In this document: positions 1 through 5,380 of the stretch, piece after piece
Numbering within the stretch: the first letter of the stretch is position 1
Layout of the letters: each line of letters opens with the position of its first letter
Assembly: GCA_013698165.1 (NCBI GenBank)
Contig: JACCVN010000397.1
Coordinates: forward strand, 1 to 6,628
Length of the DNA: 6,628 bases
Origin: Parachlamydiaceae bacterium
GTDB lineage: Bacteria > Chlamydiota > Chlamydiia > Chlamydiales > Parachlamydiaceae
Direction of reading: 5' to 3'
Notes under the pieces: model-generated
Seen by the model: only the letters and a program-made list of their open reading frames with translations
What the model was told of the DNA's origin: nothing
Databases searched by the model: none
Program-made: the position numbers and the translations under genes

Positions 1-566
1 TCTTTGACCCCTTCAAGGATGCGCTGTAAGCTTAACAGGACTAAAATCATACCCATAAGGCGTTCGAAAGCTGTCAGTCCGTTAACGCCCAGAATGCGCT
101 CTAAACGGGGTGCTGCAAGTAGTACTGCTACTGAGAGGCACCAGGCGATAAATATTGAACTTAGCATTGTAAATTGGCTGGGCTCAGTAAGAGCATACAA
201 CATGATTGTTGCCAGAAGAGCTGGTCCCGCAATTAAAGGGACTGCCAGGGGAATTAAAAATGGTTCTTCTTGGGGGAGATTGGCTCTGAGGCTCGATTGA
301 CTAGAGAATAGAATTTTTACAGCAACTAGAAAGAGGATTACTCCTGAGGAGATTTTGACTGTGACGACTGAAAGGCCGAGACCATAAAGGATATATTCGC
401 CTATGAAGTTAAAGAGGAGCATGAAAAATAATGCCATAAGCATTTCACGCATGACAATGTAACTCTGTCGCTTAGGATTGAGACCTCGGACCATATGCAT
501 GTATGAGGAGATGTTTCCAAAAGGATCCATTGTAAAAAACAGAATAAGTATAAGAATCAGTGACAT
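1..566 (-). CDS. yhgN: YhgN-like MarC-family integral membrane protein (3' end cut by window)
   Basis: Reading the minus strand from the ATG at 566-564 gives an open frame that runs off the left edge (188 residues visible). It is hydrophobic and belongs to the MarC family (UPF0056, multi-pass inner-membrane proteins whose transport role is unproven). Visible hallmarks are an N-terminal helix followed by MDPFGN (residues 13-18), the central EEPFLIPLAVPLIAGP (about 100-115), and a C-terminal LTAFERLMGMILVLLS helix. The MDP-GN motif and overall resemblance point to the E. coli YhgN branch (197 aa), so only a few residues should be missing. No strong Shine-Dalgarno precedes the ATG. An in-frame TTG at 581 would add five residues and leave only 9 bases after the upstream gene's stop. 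The gene lies 24 bases behind another MarC-family gene and is probably its co-transcribed paralogue. The family call is firm; the substrate is unknown. Confidence 0.88.
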   Translation of the reverse strand, partial: MSLILILILFFTMDPFGNISSYMHMVRGLNPKRQSYIVMREMLMALFFMLLFNFIGEYILYGLGLSVVTVKISSGVILFLVAVKILFSSQSSLRANLPQEEPFLIPLAVPLIAGPALLATIMLYALTEPSQFTMLSSIFIAWCLSVAVLLAAPRLERILGVNGLTAFERLMGMILVLLSLQRILEGVK

Positions 567-590
567 GACAACATTATCCAAGTGAAAAAT

Positions 591-1190
591 TTAGAAAGAT
601 TTGACATAAGTCCCCAGTCCGCCCAAGATCATTTCCATAGCCATTAGCACCAGGACCATGCCCATTATCTGCTCGAGAGCTTGAACCCCTCTCCTTCCCA
701 GCATCTTTTGTAGGTAGGGTGCTGCCATGAGTACCATTAACACCGCGAAGCAGGCGACAGAAATTGCAGAGGAAACGACCAGCGGATTGGGTTCATTGGC
801 AGATGTCAGCATGATAATGGTCAATGTTCCTGGCCCGACAAGAAGGGGAGTGGCAATTGGAACAATAAAAGGTTCTTGTTGCGGTTGAGAGGATCCTGAG
901 AGTTCCGGCTTGTGGAAGATCATATTGATCGCTACAAGAAAAACTAATATTCCTCCGCATAAAGAGAGGGCGGGTGCGTCAATATGCATCAACTTTAGGA
1001 AATAATCACCAAAAAATTGGAAGATAATGGCGATAATAAAGACAAATATGCCTTCGCGAAGCATGATCTGCTTTTGGCGTTGAAAACTTGCATGTTTAAT
1101 TAAAGCCAAAATCGCAGGGTAGTTGCCAATTGGATTGATCATTAAAAAGTAAGTCAGGGCAAGTTGAGGTAAAGATTGTGAAGCTTCCAC
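591..1190 (-). CDS. MarC-family integral membrane protein
   Basis: This 199-residue hydrophobic protein has the MarC family pattern: an amphipathic N-terminus, the INPIGN motif (residues 18-23), a repeat-like middle with PFIVPIATPLLVGPGTLTIIM (about 107-127), and a C-terminal VQALEQIMGMVLVLMAMEMILGG helix. About six membrane segments are expected, and the length is normal for the family. The start is GTG at 1190-1188. An AAGGA Shine-Dalgarno lies six bases upstream and overlaps the stop codon of the preceding gene, only 9 bases away, so translational coupling is likely. The next in-frame ATG (residue 17) would remove most of the first helix. MarC proteins were once linked to multiple antibiotic resistance in E. 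coli, but that role was not upheld, so no drug phenotype should be inferred. It differs from the downstream YhgN-like gene and is an older paralogue rather than a recent copy. Confidence 0.9.
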   Translation of the reverse strand: MEASQSLPQLALTYFLMINPIGNYPAILALIKHASFQRQKQIMLREGIFVFIIAIIFQFFGDYFLKLMHIDAPALSLCGGILVFLVAINMIFHKPELSGSSQPQQEPFIVPIATPLLVGPGTLTIIMLTSANEPNPLVVSSAISVACFAVLMVLMAAPYLQKMLGRRGVQALEQIMGMVLVLMAMEMILGGLGTYVKSF

Positions 1191-1199
1191 CGCGATTCC

Positions 1200-1589
1200 T
1201 TAGCTTAGGGCAAGTTGATTATTTGGATTTTGCAGATGATTGCCATCAGCATGCAGCTTTTGTAGTCGAGTGGCCCTATTAATTTCAAAACGCCAGCCAC
1301 TATAGATTCCAAAAGGGACTGCTGCCATGATTCCTAAAGAAAGTGAAAATACTCCTACTGTCATAAAAAAAATCAAAGCAATGACCGGCATTATCGGATA
1401 GTCCTGATGGAATTTAATCGTTTTTAGCTTTAGGGAGCTCAATGCATCCGGATTATAGCTATCACAGATTTTAACTGCAAGAATTGTAGCGATTGCTGCC
1501 AGGCCAAAAGCCAAAGGATAATATGTTAACCGCGGGTAGGTTGGTGTGTAGTCGATTGAGATAAGTGAGTTGATTGCGGACAGATTCAT
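1200..1589 (-). CDS. small hypothetical membrane protein, first gene of the minus-strand operon
   Basis: I do not recognise this 129-residue protein. It has a hydrophobic segment at about residues 23-41 and a long one at about 66-98 (IMPVIALIFFMTVGVFSLSL, then GIMAAVPFGIYSGW). The second could span the membrane once or form a tight hairpin. Both ends are polar and there is no cleavable signal peptide. A hairpin of two closely spaced hydrophobic stretches is seen in chlamydial inclusion-membrane (Inc) proteins, but the spacing here does not clearly fit and I do not assign it to that group. The ATG at 1589-1587 has a weak AGG-type ribosome site eight bases upstream. A good promoter lies about 30-60 bases further up. 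Its stop codon overlaps the Shine-Dalgarno of the following MarC-family gene, so it is the promoter-proximal cistron of that operon. Coding status is supported by the clean frame, tight coupling and promoter. Confidence 0.7.
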   Translation of the reverse strand: MNLSAINSLISIDYTPTYPRLTYYPLAFGLAAIATILAVKICDSYNPDALSSLKLKTIKFHQDYPIMPVIALIFFMTVGVFSLSLGIMAAVPFGIYSGWRFEINRATRLQKLHADGNHLQNPNNQLALS

Positions 1590-1619
1590 TTTGACAACCT
1601 AAAATTTTTGCGTGAGAAG

Positions 1620-1648
1620 ATTATACGGCCTCTAGTTAGACTTTCCAA
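1620..1648 (-). promoter_or_regulatory. sigma-70-type (chlamydial sigma-66) promoter of the membrane-protein operon
   Basis: On the minus strand, a -35 box TTGGAA (1648-1643, 4 of 6 consensus) is followed by a 17-base spacer and a perfect TATAAT -10 box (1625-1620). Transcription would start near 1613, leaving a leader of about 24 bases before the ATG at 1589. Position, orientation and spacing all fit. The start site itself is inferred. Confidence 0.72.
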
Positions 1649-1677
1649 ATGGGAAATTCTAACTAGAGAGCGGTATA
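1622..1677. promoter_or_regulatory. long dyad overlapping the operon promoter (operator candidate)
   Basis: The arms CTCTAGTTAGA (1630-1640) and TCTAACTAGAG (1658-1668) are perfectly complementary. Inside them, TTTCC (1642-1646) pairs with GGAAA (1652-1656) around a 5-base loop. Outside, TATAC (1622-1626) pairs with GTATA (1673-1677), with two further pairs between. About 23 pairs form in total, interrupted by one bulged base and two mismatches. The dyad centre (about 1649) is at the edge of the -35 box, and one arm fills the spacer between -35 and -10 of the minus-strand promoter. This is where a dimeric repressor would bind. There is no T-run beside it in the minus direction, so it is not a terminator of the operon. 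Confidence 0.6.
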
Positions 1678-1685
1678 CGTTGTTT

Positions 1686-1719
1686 TTGACTTTCTAATCT
1701 CTCTCAAATCTGTTAAAAT
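1686..1719 (+). promoter_or_regulatory. weak promoter candidate for rpe
   Basis: A -35-like TTGACT lies at 1686-1691, and an extended -10-like TG-T-TAAAAT lies at 1711-1719. Each half is respectable, but the 22-base spacing is too long for a standard promoter, so they may not act together; the extended -10 could work alone. An alternative is TATAAA at 1838-1843, inside the TTTGCACT/AGTGCAAA dyad, which lacks a clear -35. Only the general location of the rpe promoter is supported. Confidence 0.28.
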
Positions 1720-1760
1720 TTCAATAAATTATATGCTTAAATTCCGATTAGGTGGTTTGG

Positions 1761-1856
1761 GCGTTAAAAAAACAAAAAAACCGTTGCCACAACCCTCATT
1801 TTTCTGAGGTTTCAGCGCAAATTTTTTGTTTTTGCACTATAAAGTGCAAATGCGCT
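1761..1856 (+). promoter_or_regulatory. structured A/T-rich leader upstream of rpe with competing hairpins
   Basis: Several inverted repeats use overlapping bases. TTTGCACT (1831-1838) pairs perfectly with AGTGCAAA (1843-1850) across a 4-base loop. Immediately outside, AGCGCA (1814-1819) pairs with TGCGCT (1851-1856), leaving an 11-base bulge on the left. CCTCA (1794-1798) pairs with TGAGG (1805-1809). The A-tract A7-C-A7 (1766-1780) can form about 12 A-T pairs plus the C-G pair with T6-G-T5 (1822-1833). That last pairing and the TTTGCACT hairpin cannot coexist. This is the layout of an attenuator or of an operator overlapping a -10 (TATAAA at 1838-1843). No known riboswitch class was recognised. 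Confidence 0.4.
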
Positions 1857-1894
1857 ATCAATGAGAGGCTTGCTCACGTATAATGAGAGAAAAA

Positions 1895-2608
1895 ATGGAT
1901 TTTCGAATGCCAAAACACCACATTAAGGTAAGCCCTTCAATTTTATCTGCTGACTTTGGACATATTGCTGATGAAGCAAAAAGAGTTGAAGATGCTGGAG
2001 CCGACTATTTACATGTAGATATCATGGATGGCCTTTTTGTGCCAAATTTGACCATGGGTCCTCAGATGTGTGCGGCAATTAATCGTTCGACGTCGCTTTT
2101 TTTAGATGTGCATCTGATGATTTATAATCCTTATGATTATGTTGAAAGATTTGTGGAATCCGGCGCCGATATGTTGACGATTCATTTTGAAGCCACAGAG
2201 GATGTGGAAGAAACTCTCCGATATATTCGCACCTGCGGAATCAAAGCCGGTCTAGCCTTTAATCCTGAAACATCTGAATCAATGATTCCCAAGTATCTAG
2301 ATAAATGTGATATGATTTTGTTGATGACTGTGCATCCGGGATTTGGCGGTCAAAAGTTTATGCCTGAAATTTTGGAAAAAGTTAGGTTTACAAGAGGCCT
2401 CTGTGACCAATTGAACGTCCGTGCCGGCGGTATAACGCCGAAAAAAGGCGACACGCTGCCTCCCTTTGACATTGAAGTCGATGGTGGCATAGATAACAGT
2501 ACTGCTCAAGAATGTATCGATGCGGGTGCGAATGTGATAGTGGCAGGGACTTATGTGTTTAAAAGTCCCGATATGGCTGAAGCTGTACTTTCCTTGCGAG
2601 GACAATAG
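1895..2608 (+). CDS. rpe: ribulose-phosphate 3-epimerase
   Basis: This protein interconverts D-ribulose 5-phosphate and D-xylulose 5-phosphate in the cytosolic non-oxidative pentose phosphate pathway. Numbered from the ATG at 1895 (237 aa), it shows the TIM-barrel landmarks in order: PSILSADF (14-21) with the catalytic Ser/Asp strand, HVDIMDG (40-46) with metal-ligand His and Asp, VPNLTMGP (49-56), DVHLMIYNP (71-79) with the third metal His, HPGFGGQKF (147-155), and EVDGGI (194-199) with the catalytic Asp, then a phosphate-binding AGTYVF near the end. Compared with E. coli Rpe there is about a 13-residue insertion (RAGGITPKKGDTLPPF region) just before EVDGGI. Three in-frame ATGs exist: 1883, 1895 and 1907. 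The one at 1895 has a GAGAG five bases upstream. The one at 1907 matches the usual family N-terminus best. The one at 1883 has no ribosome site. It is the first gene of the chlamydial rpe-efp-accB-accC order. Confidence 0.95.
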   Translation: MDFRMPKHHIKVSPSILSADFGHIADEAKRVEDAGADYLHVDIMDGLFVPNLTMGPQMCAAINRSTSLFLDVHLMIYNPYDYVERFVESGADMLTIHFEATEDVEETLRYIRTCGIKAGLAFNPETSESMIPKYLDKCDMILLMTVHPGFGGQKFMPEILEKVRFTRGLCDQLNVRAGGITPKKGDTLPPFDIEVDGGIDNSTAQECIDAGANVIVAGTYVFKSPDMAEAVLSLRGQ

Positions 2609-2612
2609 GTTG

Positions 2613-2770
2613 GGAGGTGTGCAACAATAAGTTTGACTTTTAGACAGCGCGAAAGCCCCGGGATTGAAAGATCAAAAGTGACTCCATATTATAAAATTGG
2701 GTCGATTTTGATCGTTCAATCGTGGGAGCTTTGGCGCCGTCTAAAAGCCAAATTTATTATTCCCACCTCC
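2613..2770. repeat. long imperfect fold-back palindrome filling the rpe-efp gap
   Basis: The arms 2613-2684 and 2699-2770 are reverse complements over about 72 bases each, with a 14-base A/T loop (2685-2698). Counting by hand I find roughly 58 Watson-Crick and four G-T/G-U pairs, ten or so mismatches and two single-base bulges. The outer ends are GGAGGTG and CACCTCC. The longest unbroken runs are CTTTTAGAC/GTCTAAAAG, GATTGAA/TTCAATC and GATCAAAA/TTTTGATC. It starts five bases after the rpe stop and ends 28 bases before efp. No T-run follows, so it is not a standard terminator. No open frame, tRNA-like fold or clear target-site duplication was seen (TAGGT occurs at 2606 and 2783, but the second is part of the efp ribosome site). 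It could be a miniature fold-back mobile element, or a stable RNA/DNA hairpin serving regulation. Confidence 0.8.
2664..2692 (+). promoter_or_regulatory. promoter candidate for efp-accB-accC at the palindrome apex
   Basis: The -35 box TTGAAA (2664-2669, 5 of 6) and the -10 box TATTAT (2687-2692, 5 of 6) are separated by exactly 17 bases. Transcription would begin near 2699, giving a leader of about 100 bases to the efp ATG. The leader would contain the whole right arm of the palindrome but not the left arm. Because the element is palindromic, a weaker mirrored promoter (TTGAAC with TTTTAT, 17-base spacing) also faces left into rpe. Confidence 0.5.
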
Positions 2771-2798
2771 GTAATGTTTAATTAGGTAGGAGATCGCG

Positions 2799-3347
2799 AT
2801 GGTAATGAGCAATCAATTGACTCCGGGAATGATTTTGTCGATCAAAGACAAATTATATCGTGTAGAGTCGTGTGTTAAAGTGTCTATCCCCAAAGGGACC
2901 CCGTTTGTCAAAGCAAAATTGCGAGATATCGTTACCAATGCTGTTGTAGAAAAGAGCTTTAAGGTTAACCAGGCCCTTAATGATGTTGCTCTAAATGAGC
3001 GGAAGCTCGAATTTTTGTATGTCGAAGGCAAGGATTATCTATTTTTAGATGTGGGCAATCTTGAGCAGGTGCTTATCTCTAGTCATATTATTGATGAAAA
3101 AGTCAAGTATTTAAGAGAAGGGATCGACGTCAAAGCCGCATTTTATGGACCAACGCTTTTTTCTGTCGAATTGCCGCAATTTCTTGAATTAATGGTCAGT
3201 AAGATTGAACCTCGTTCTGGTTCCGGCAATGGCACTAAGATATGCCACTTAGAAACTGGCGCTGAGGTGGAAGTTCCCTCATTTATCGAGGTGGGCGATA
3301 TAATCAAAGTAGATACAAAAAATGATGAATATATTCAGCGAATGTAG
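2799..3347 (+). CDS. efp: translation elongation factor P (chlamydial EF-P type 1)
   Basis: EF-P binds the ribosome between the P and E sites and relieves stalling at polyproline stretches. The protein has 182 aa, close to the usual 185-190, in three parts: a KOW-like N-terminal domain (about 1-63), a central OB domain (about 64-126) and a C-terminal OB domain (about 127-182) ending in the signature EVGDIIKVDTKNDEYIQRM. The loop tip reads SIPKGTPF. Its Lys32 aligns with the lysine modified in E. coli EF-P (PGKGQAF), so the modification site is kept although the surrounding loop has diverged. The sequence is much closer to the C. trachomatis EF-P next to accB (CT122) than to its second EF-P (CT752). 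Start ATG 2799 has a TAGGAG Shine-Dalgarno six bases upstream; a second ATG at 2805 is less well placed. The gene lies 22 bases before accB, in one transcription unit. Confidence 0.95.
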   Translation: MVMSNQLTPGMILSIKDKLYRVESCVKVSIPKGTPFVKAKLRDIVTNAVVEKSFKVNQALNDVALNERKLEFLYVEGKDYLFLDVGNLEQVLISSHIIDEKVKYLREGIDVKAAFYGPTLFSVELPQFLELMVSKIEPRSGSGNGTKICHLETGAEVEVPSFIEVGDIIKVDTKNDEYIQRM

Positions 3348-3369
3348 TTATTTGTCATAAGGAGGCATT

Positions 3370-3867
3370 TTGGAACTAAAACATGTCAAAGATCTGATGG
3401 CCGCAATGGCGAGATCGGGAACTAAAAAATTGACACTGAAGAAAGAAGGTTTTGAGCTTGAGCTTGAAAGGGGCGAGAGCGATCTCGTACGTTCGAACGA
3501 TTCAAGCCTGGATTTCGTTGAAGAGCCTTTTTATCGCAGTGAGATCGCCCAAAGAGTCACTACGCCTCTTTCAAAAGGTAGAGAGCTATCGTCGGGTTTA
3601 GCTTCTAATAACTCTGAAAAAGAAGACCAGCCAGCAAATTATATTCACTCCCCGATGGTCGGAACATTTTACCTTTCCCAAACTCCCGGAGATCCCACAT
3701 TTGTAAATGTAGGCAGTAAGGTTGAGAAGAACACCGTCGTCTGCATCATTGAAGCGATGAAGGTGATGAATGAAGTTAAAGCAGGTGTCACCGGAACAAT
3801 TTTAGAAATTCTGGTTGACGATGGGCATCCTGTAGAGTTTGGTACCAAATTATTCCGTATTTCGTAG
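3370..3867 (+). CDS. accB: biotin carboxyl carrier protein of acetyl-CoA carboxylase
   Basis: This is the carrier subunit whose biotin is carboxylated by AccC and then delivers CO2 to acetyl-CoA, the first committed step of fatty-acid synthesis. The protein has 165 aa. It has an N-terminal interaction region (MELKHVKDLMAAMARSGTKKLTLKKEGFELELERG, about 1-35), a flexible linker (about 36-90), and a C-terminal biotinyl domain (about 91-165) with HSPMVGTFY and the biotinylation motif IEAMKVMNE, where Lys131 is the attachment site. The PMVGTFYLSQTPGDPTFV thumb segment typical of bacterial BCCP is present. The start is TTG at 3370. It gives the same N-terminus as chlamydial homologues and follows a perfect AAGGAGG (3359-3365), though the 4-base spacing is short. 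No ATG exists in the conserved N-terminus before residue 10. accC follows after 10 bases, the common accBC pair. Confidence 0.95.
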   Translation: MELKHVKDLMAAMARSGTKKLTLKKEGFELELERGESDLVRSNDSSLDFVEEPFYRSEIAQRVTTPLSKGRELSSGLASNNSEKEDQPANYIHSPMVGTFYLSQTPGDPTFVNVGSKVEKNTVVCIIEAMKVMNEVKAGVTGTILEILVDDGHPVEFGTKLFRIS

Positions 3868-3877
3868 GCACATCTTC

Positions 3878-5245
3878 ATGAAAAAAGTCTTAATTGCTAA
3901 TCGAGGTGAAATTGCCGTCAGAATCATCAGGGCTTGTCGTGATCTTGGATTGCAAACTGTTGCAGTCTATTCACAGGCAGATGCGGAAGCACTCCATGTT
4001 CTGCATGCTGATGAAGCTATCTGTATTGGCGAAGCGCCATCGCATAAATCCTATTTAAAAATTCCCAATATCTTATCTGCTTGTGAAATTACTGGTGCAG
4101 ATGCGATCCATCCTGGGTACGGGTTTTTAAGTGAAAATGCCAACTTTGCATCGATTTGCGAGAGCTGCGGGTTGAATTTTATCGGCCCTGCCCCCTCTTC
4201 TATCGCTCTATTAGGTGATAAATCTAAAGCCAAAGCGACAGCTCGAGCTGCTGGATGCCCAGTGATTCCCGGCTCTAAAGATATTGTGATCAACCCTTTG
4301 GATGGGTTAGCCGAAGCTAAAAAACTAGGCTTCCCGGTGTTTATCAAGGCTGTGGCCGGTGGCGGAGGTAAAGGGATTCGCGTCGCAAATGATGCGGATG
4401 AGTTTCTCAAACAATTTGCAGCAGCACGTACAGAAGCCGAAGTGAGTTTCGGAAATCCGAATGTTTACCTTGAACGGATGATTCTTAATCCTCGGCATGT
4501 GGAAGTTCAAGTGCTTGGAGATAAGCATGGGAATTATGTCCACTTAGGGGAGCGTGATTGCACGATTCAACGCCGACGACAGAAGCTGATTGAAGAATCG
4601 CTCAGTCCAATTCTCACCCCAAAGCTAAGGCAAAAAATTTGTCAGGCAGCTGTTAATGTAGTTAAAGAAGCTAAATACTTCTCTGCCGGAACTGTAGAGT
4701 TTCTTCTTGATAAAGACCATCAGTTCTACTTCATGGAAGTGAATACACGCATCCAGGTCGAGCATACGGTGTCTGAAGAGCTGACAGGCATTGACTTGTT
4801 AAAGCAACAAATTGCCGTCGCCCAAAACAAGAAGCTTCCTTTTGATCAGAAAGATATTCAGTTTAGTGGTCATGTGATCCAGTTCCGCATCAATGCGGAA
4901 AATCCTACTCAAAATTTTGCGACATCTCCAGGTCGCTTAGAATACTATCTTCCTCCGGGAGGACCTAATGTGCGTGTTGATAGCGCGTGCTATTCAGGCT
5001 ATACGATACCCCCGAATTATGATTCTATGATTGCCAAGTTAATCGTACGAGGTAAAGATCGCCAAGAAGCCATCGATATCGGCAAGAGAGCTTTGGCAGA
5101 ATTTCATATTGGGGGGATACATTCAACAATCCCTTTTCATCAATATATGCTTACCGACAAACGTTTTTTAGAATCTGATTATGATTTAACGTATATTGAT
5201 GGACTTGTTAGCGAAGGATGTGATTTTATTCCGTCCCAAAGTTAA
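3878..5245 (+). CDS. accC: biotin carboxylase subunit of acetyl-CoA carboxylase
   Basis: AccC uses ATP and bicarbonate to carboxylate the biotin on AccB. From the ATG at 3878 it has 455 aa (E. coli 449) and begins MKKVLIANRGEIAVRIIRAC, the classic biotin-carboxylase N-domain. The ATP-grasp core is intact: Lys115 (GDKSKAK), Lys157, the glycine-rich AGGGGKGIR loop (160-168), His207 (NPRHVEVQ), Lys236 (QRRRQKLIEE), Glu274, and the metal/catalytic block FMEVNTRIQVEH (Glu287, Asn289, Arg291, Glu295). Arg337 matches the E. coli Arg338 that handles biotin. The frame is open back to an ATG at 3839, but that would overlap accB and add 13 unrelated residues; 3878 leaves a 10-base gap and a weak TAGG ribosome site. 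All catalytic positions are kept, so it should be active. No ribosomal protein genes follow, unlike in C. trachomatis. Confidence 0.97.
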   Translation: MKKVLIANRGEIAVRIIRACRDLGLQTVAVYSQADAEALHVLHADEAICIGEAPSHKSYLKIPNILSACEITGADAIHPGYGFLSENANFASICESCGLNFIGPAPSSIALLGDKSKAKATARAAGCPVIPGSKDIVINPLDGLAEAKKLGFPVFIKAVAGGGGKGIRVANDADEFLKQFAAARTEAEVSFGNPNVYLERMILNPRHVEVQVLGDKHGNYVHLGERDCTIQRRRQKLIEESLSPILTPKLRQKICQAAVNVVKEAKYFSAGTVEFLLDKDHQFYFMEVNTRIQVEHTVSEELTGIDLLKQQIAVAQNKKLPFDQKDIQFSGHVIQFRINAENPTQNFATSPGRLEYYLPPGGPNVRVDSACYSGYTIPPNYDSMIAKLIVRGKDRQEAIDIGKRALAEFHIGGIHSTIPFHQYMLTDKRFLESDYDLTYIDGLVSEGCDFIPSQS

Positions 5246-5253
5246 AATTTATG

Positions 5254-5282
5254 TTCTCTTAATGGAATCTTAATTCTATTAT
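5254..5282 (+). promoter_or_regulatory. weak promoter candidate for the exported-protein gene
   Basis: TATTAT (5277-5282) resembles a -10 box. The hexamer 17 bases upstream (TTCTCT, 5254-5259) matches the -35 consensus at three positions only. It lies in the 135-base gap behind accC, where I see no convincing terminator, so the exported-protein gene could also be read through from accC. Confidence 0.22.
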
Positions 5283-5323
5283 GAGAAACTGTGTGTTTTT
5301 AGTGACAGTGATGTTCCCAAAAG

Positions 5324-5341
5324 AATACTCGTAAGAGTATT
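5324..5341. promoter_or_regulatory. perfect 7-bp dyad upstream of the exported-protein gene
   Basis: AATACTC (5324-5330) and GAGTATT (5335-5341) are perfect complements around GTAA. It lies 39 bases before the ATG at 5381. There is no T-run after it, so it is more likely an operator or a leader hairpin than a terminator. No known binding-site consensus was recognised. Confidence 0.4.
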
Positions 5342-5380
5342 AACAATTTGATATTAAACGTAAAACCAAGGTGTATAGAA

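Larger units (their letters stand above)
1590..1894. other. divergent intergenic region between the membrane-protein operon and rpe
   Basis: About 305 bases carry no gene. From left to right they hold the short leader and promoter of the minus-strand operon (1590-1648), a long dyad over that promoter (1622-1677), a TTGACT-led weak plus-strand promoter candidate (1686-1719), and an A/T-rich leader of rpe with several mutually exclusive hairpins (1761-1856). No tRNA-like or other familiar RNA fold was recognised. Confidence 0.7.

Noticed and set aside
4..300. Plus-strand open frame of 98 codons
   Set aside because: It is antisense to the YhgN-like gene, whose minus-strand frame has clear family motifs.
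1831..1850. TTTGCACT-ATAA-AGTGCAAA as a CIRCE (HrcA) operator
   Set aside because: CIRCE is TTAGCACTC-N9-GAGTGCTAA. The half-sites are similar, but the spacing is four, not nine, and the gene downstream is not a chaperone.
2613..2770. The long palindrome as an ordinary Rho-independent terminator for rpe
   Set aside because: The arms are far too long, the loop is large, and no T-run follows either end.
2606..2787. TAGGT direct repeats flanking the palindrome as a target-site duplication
   Set aside because: One copy is the rpe stop region and the other is next to the efp ribosome site. They are not adjacent to the palindrome ends, so chance is a sufficient explanation.
3839..3877. Longer accC starting at 3839
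   Set aside because: It would overlap accB by 29 bases and add residues unlike any biotin carboxylase. The ATG at 3878 begins exactly at the conserved MKKVLIANRGE.
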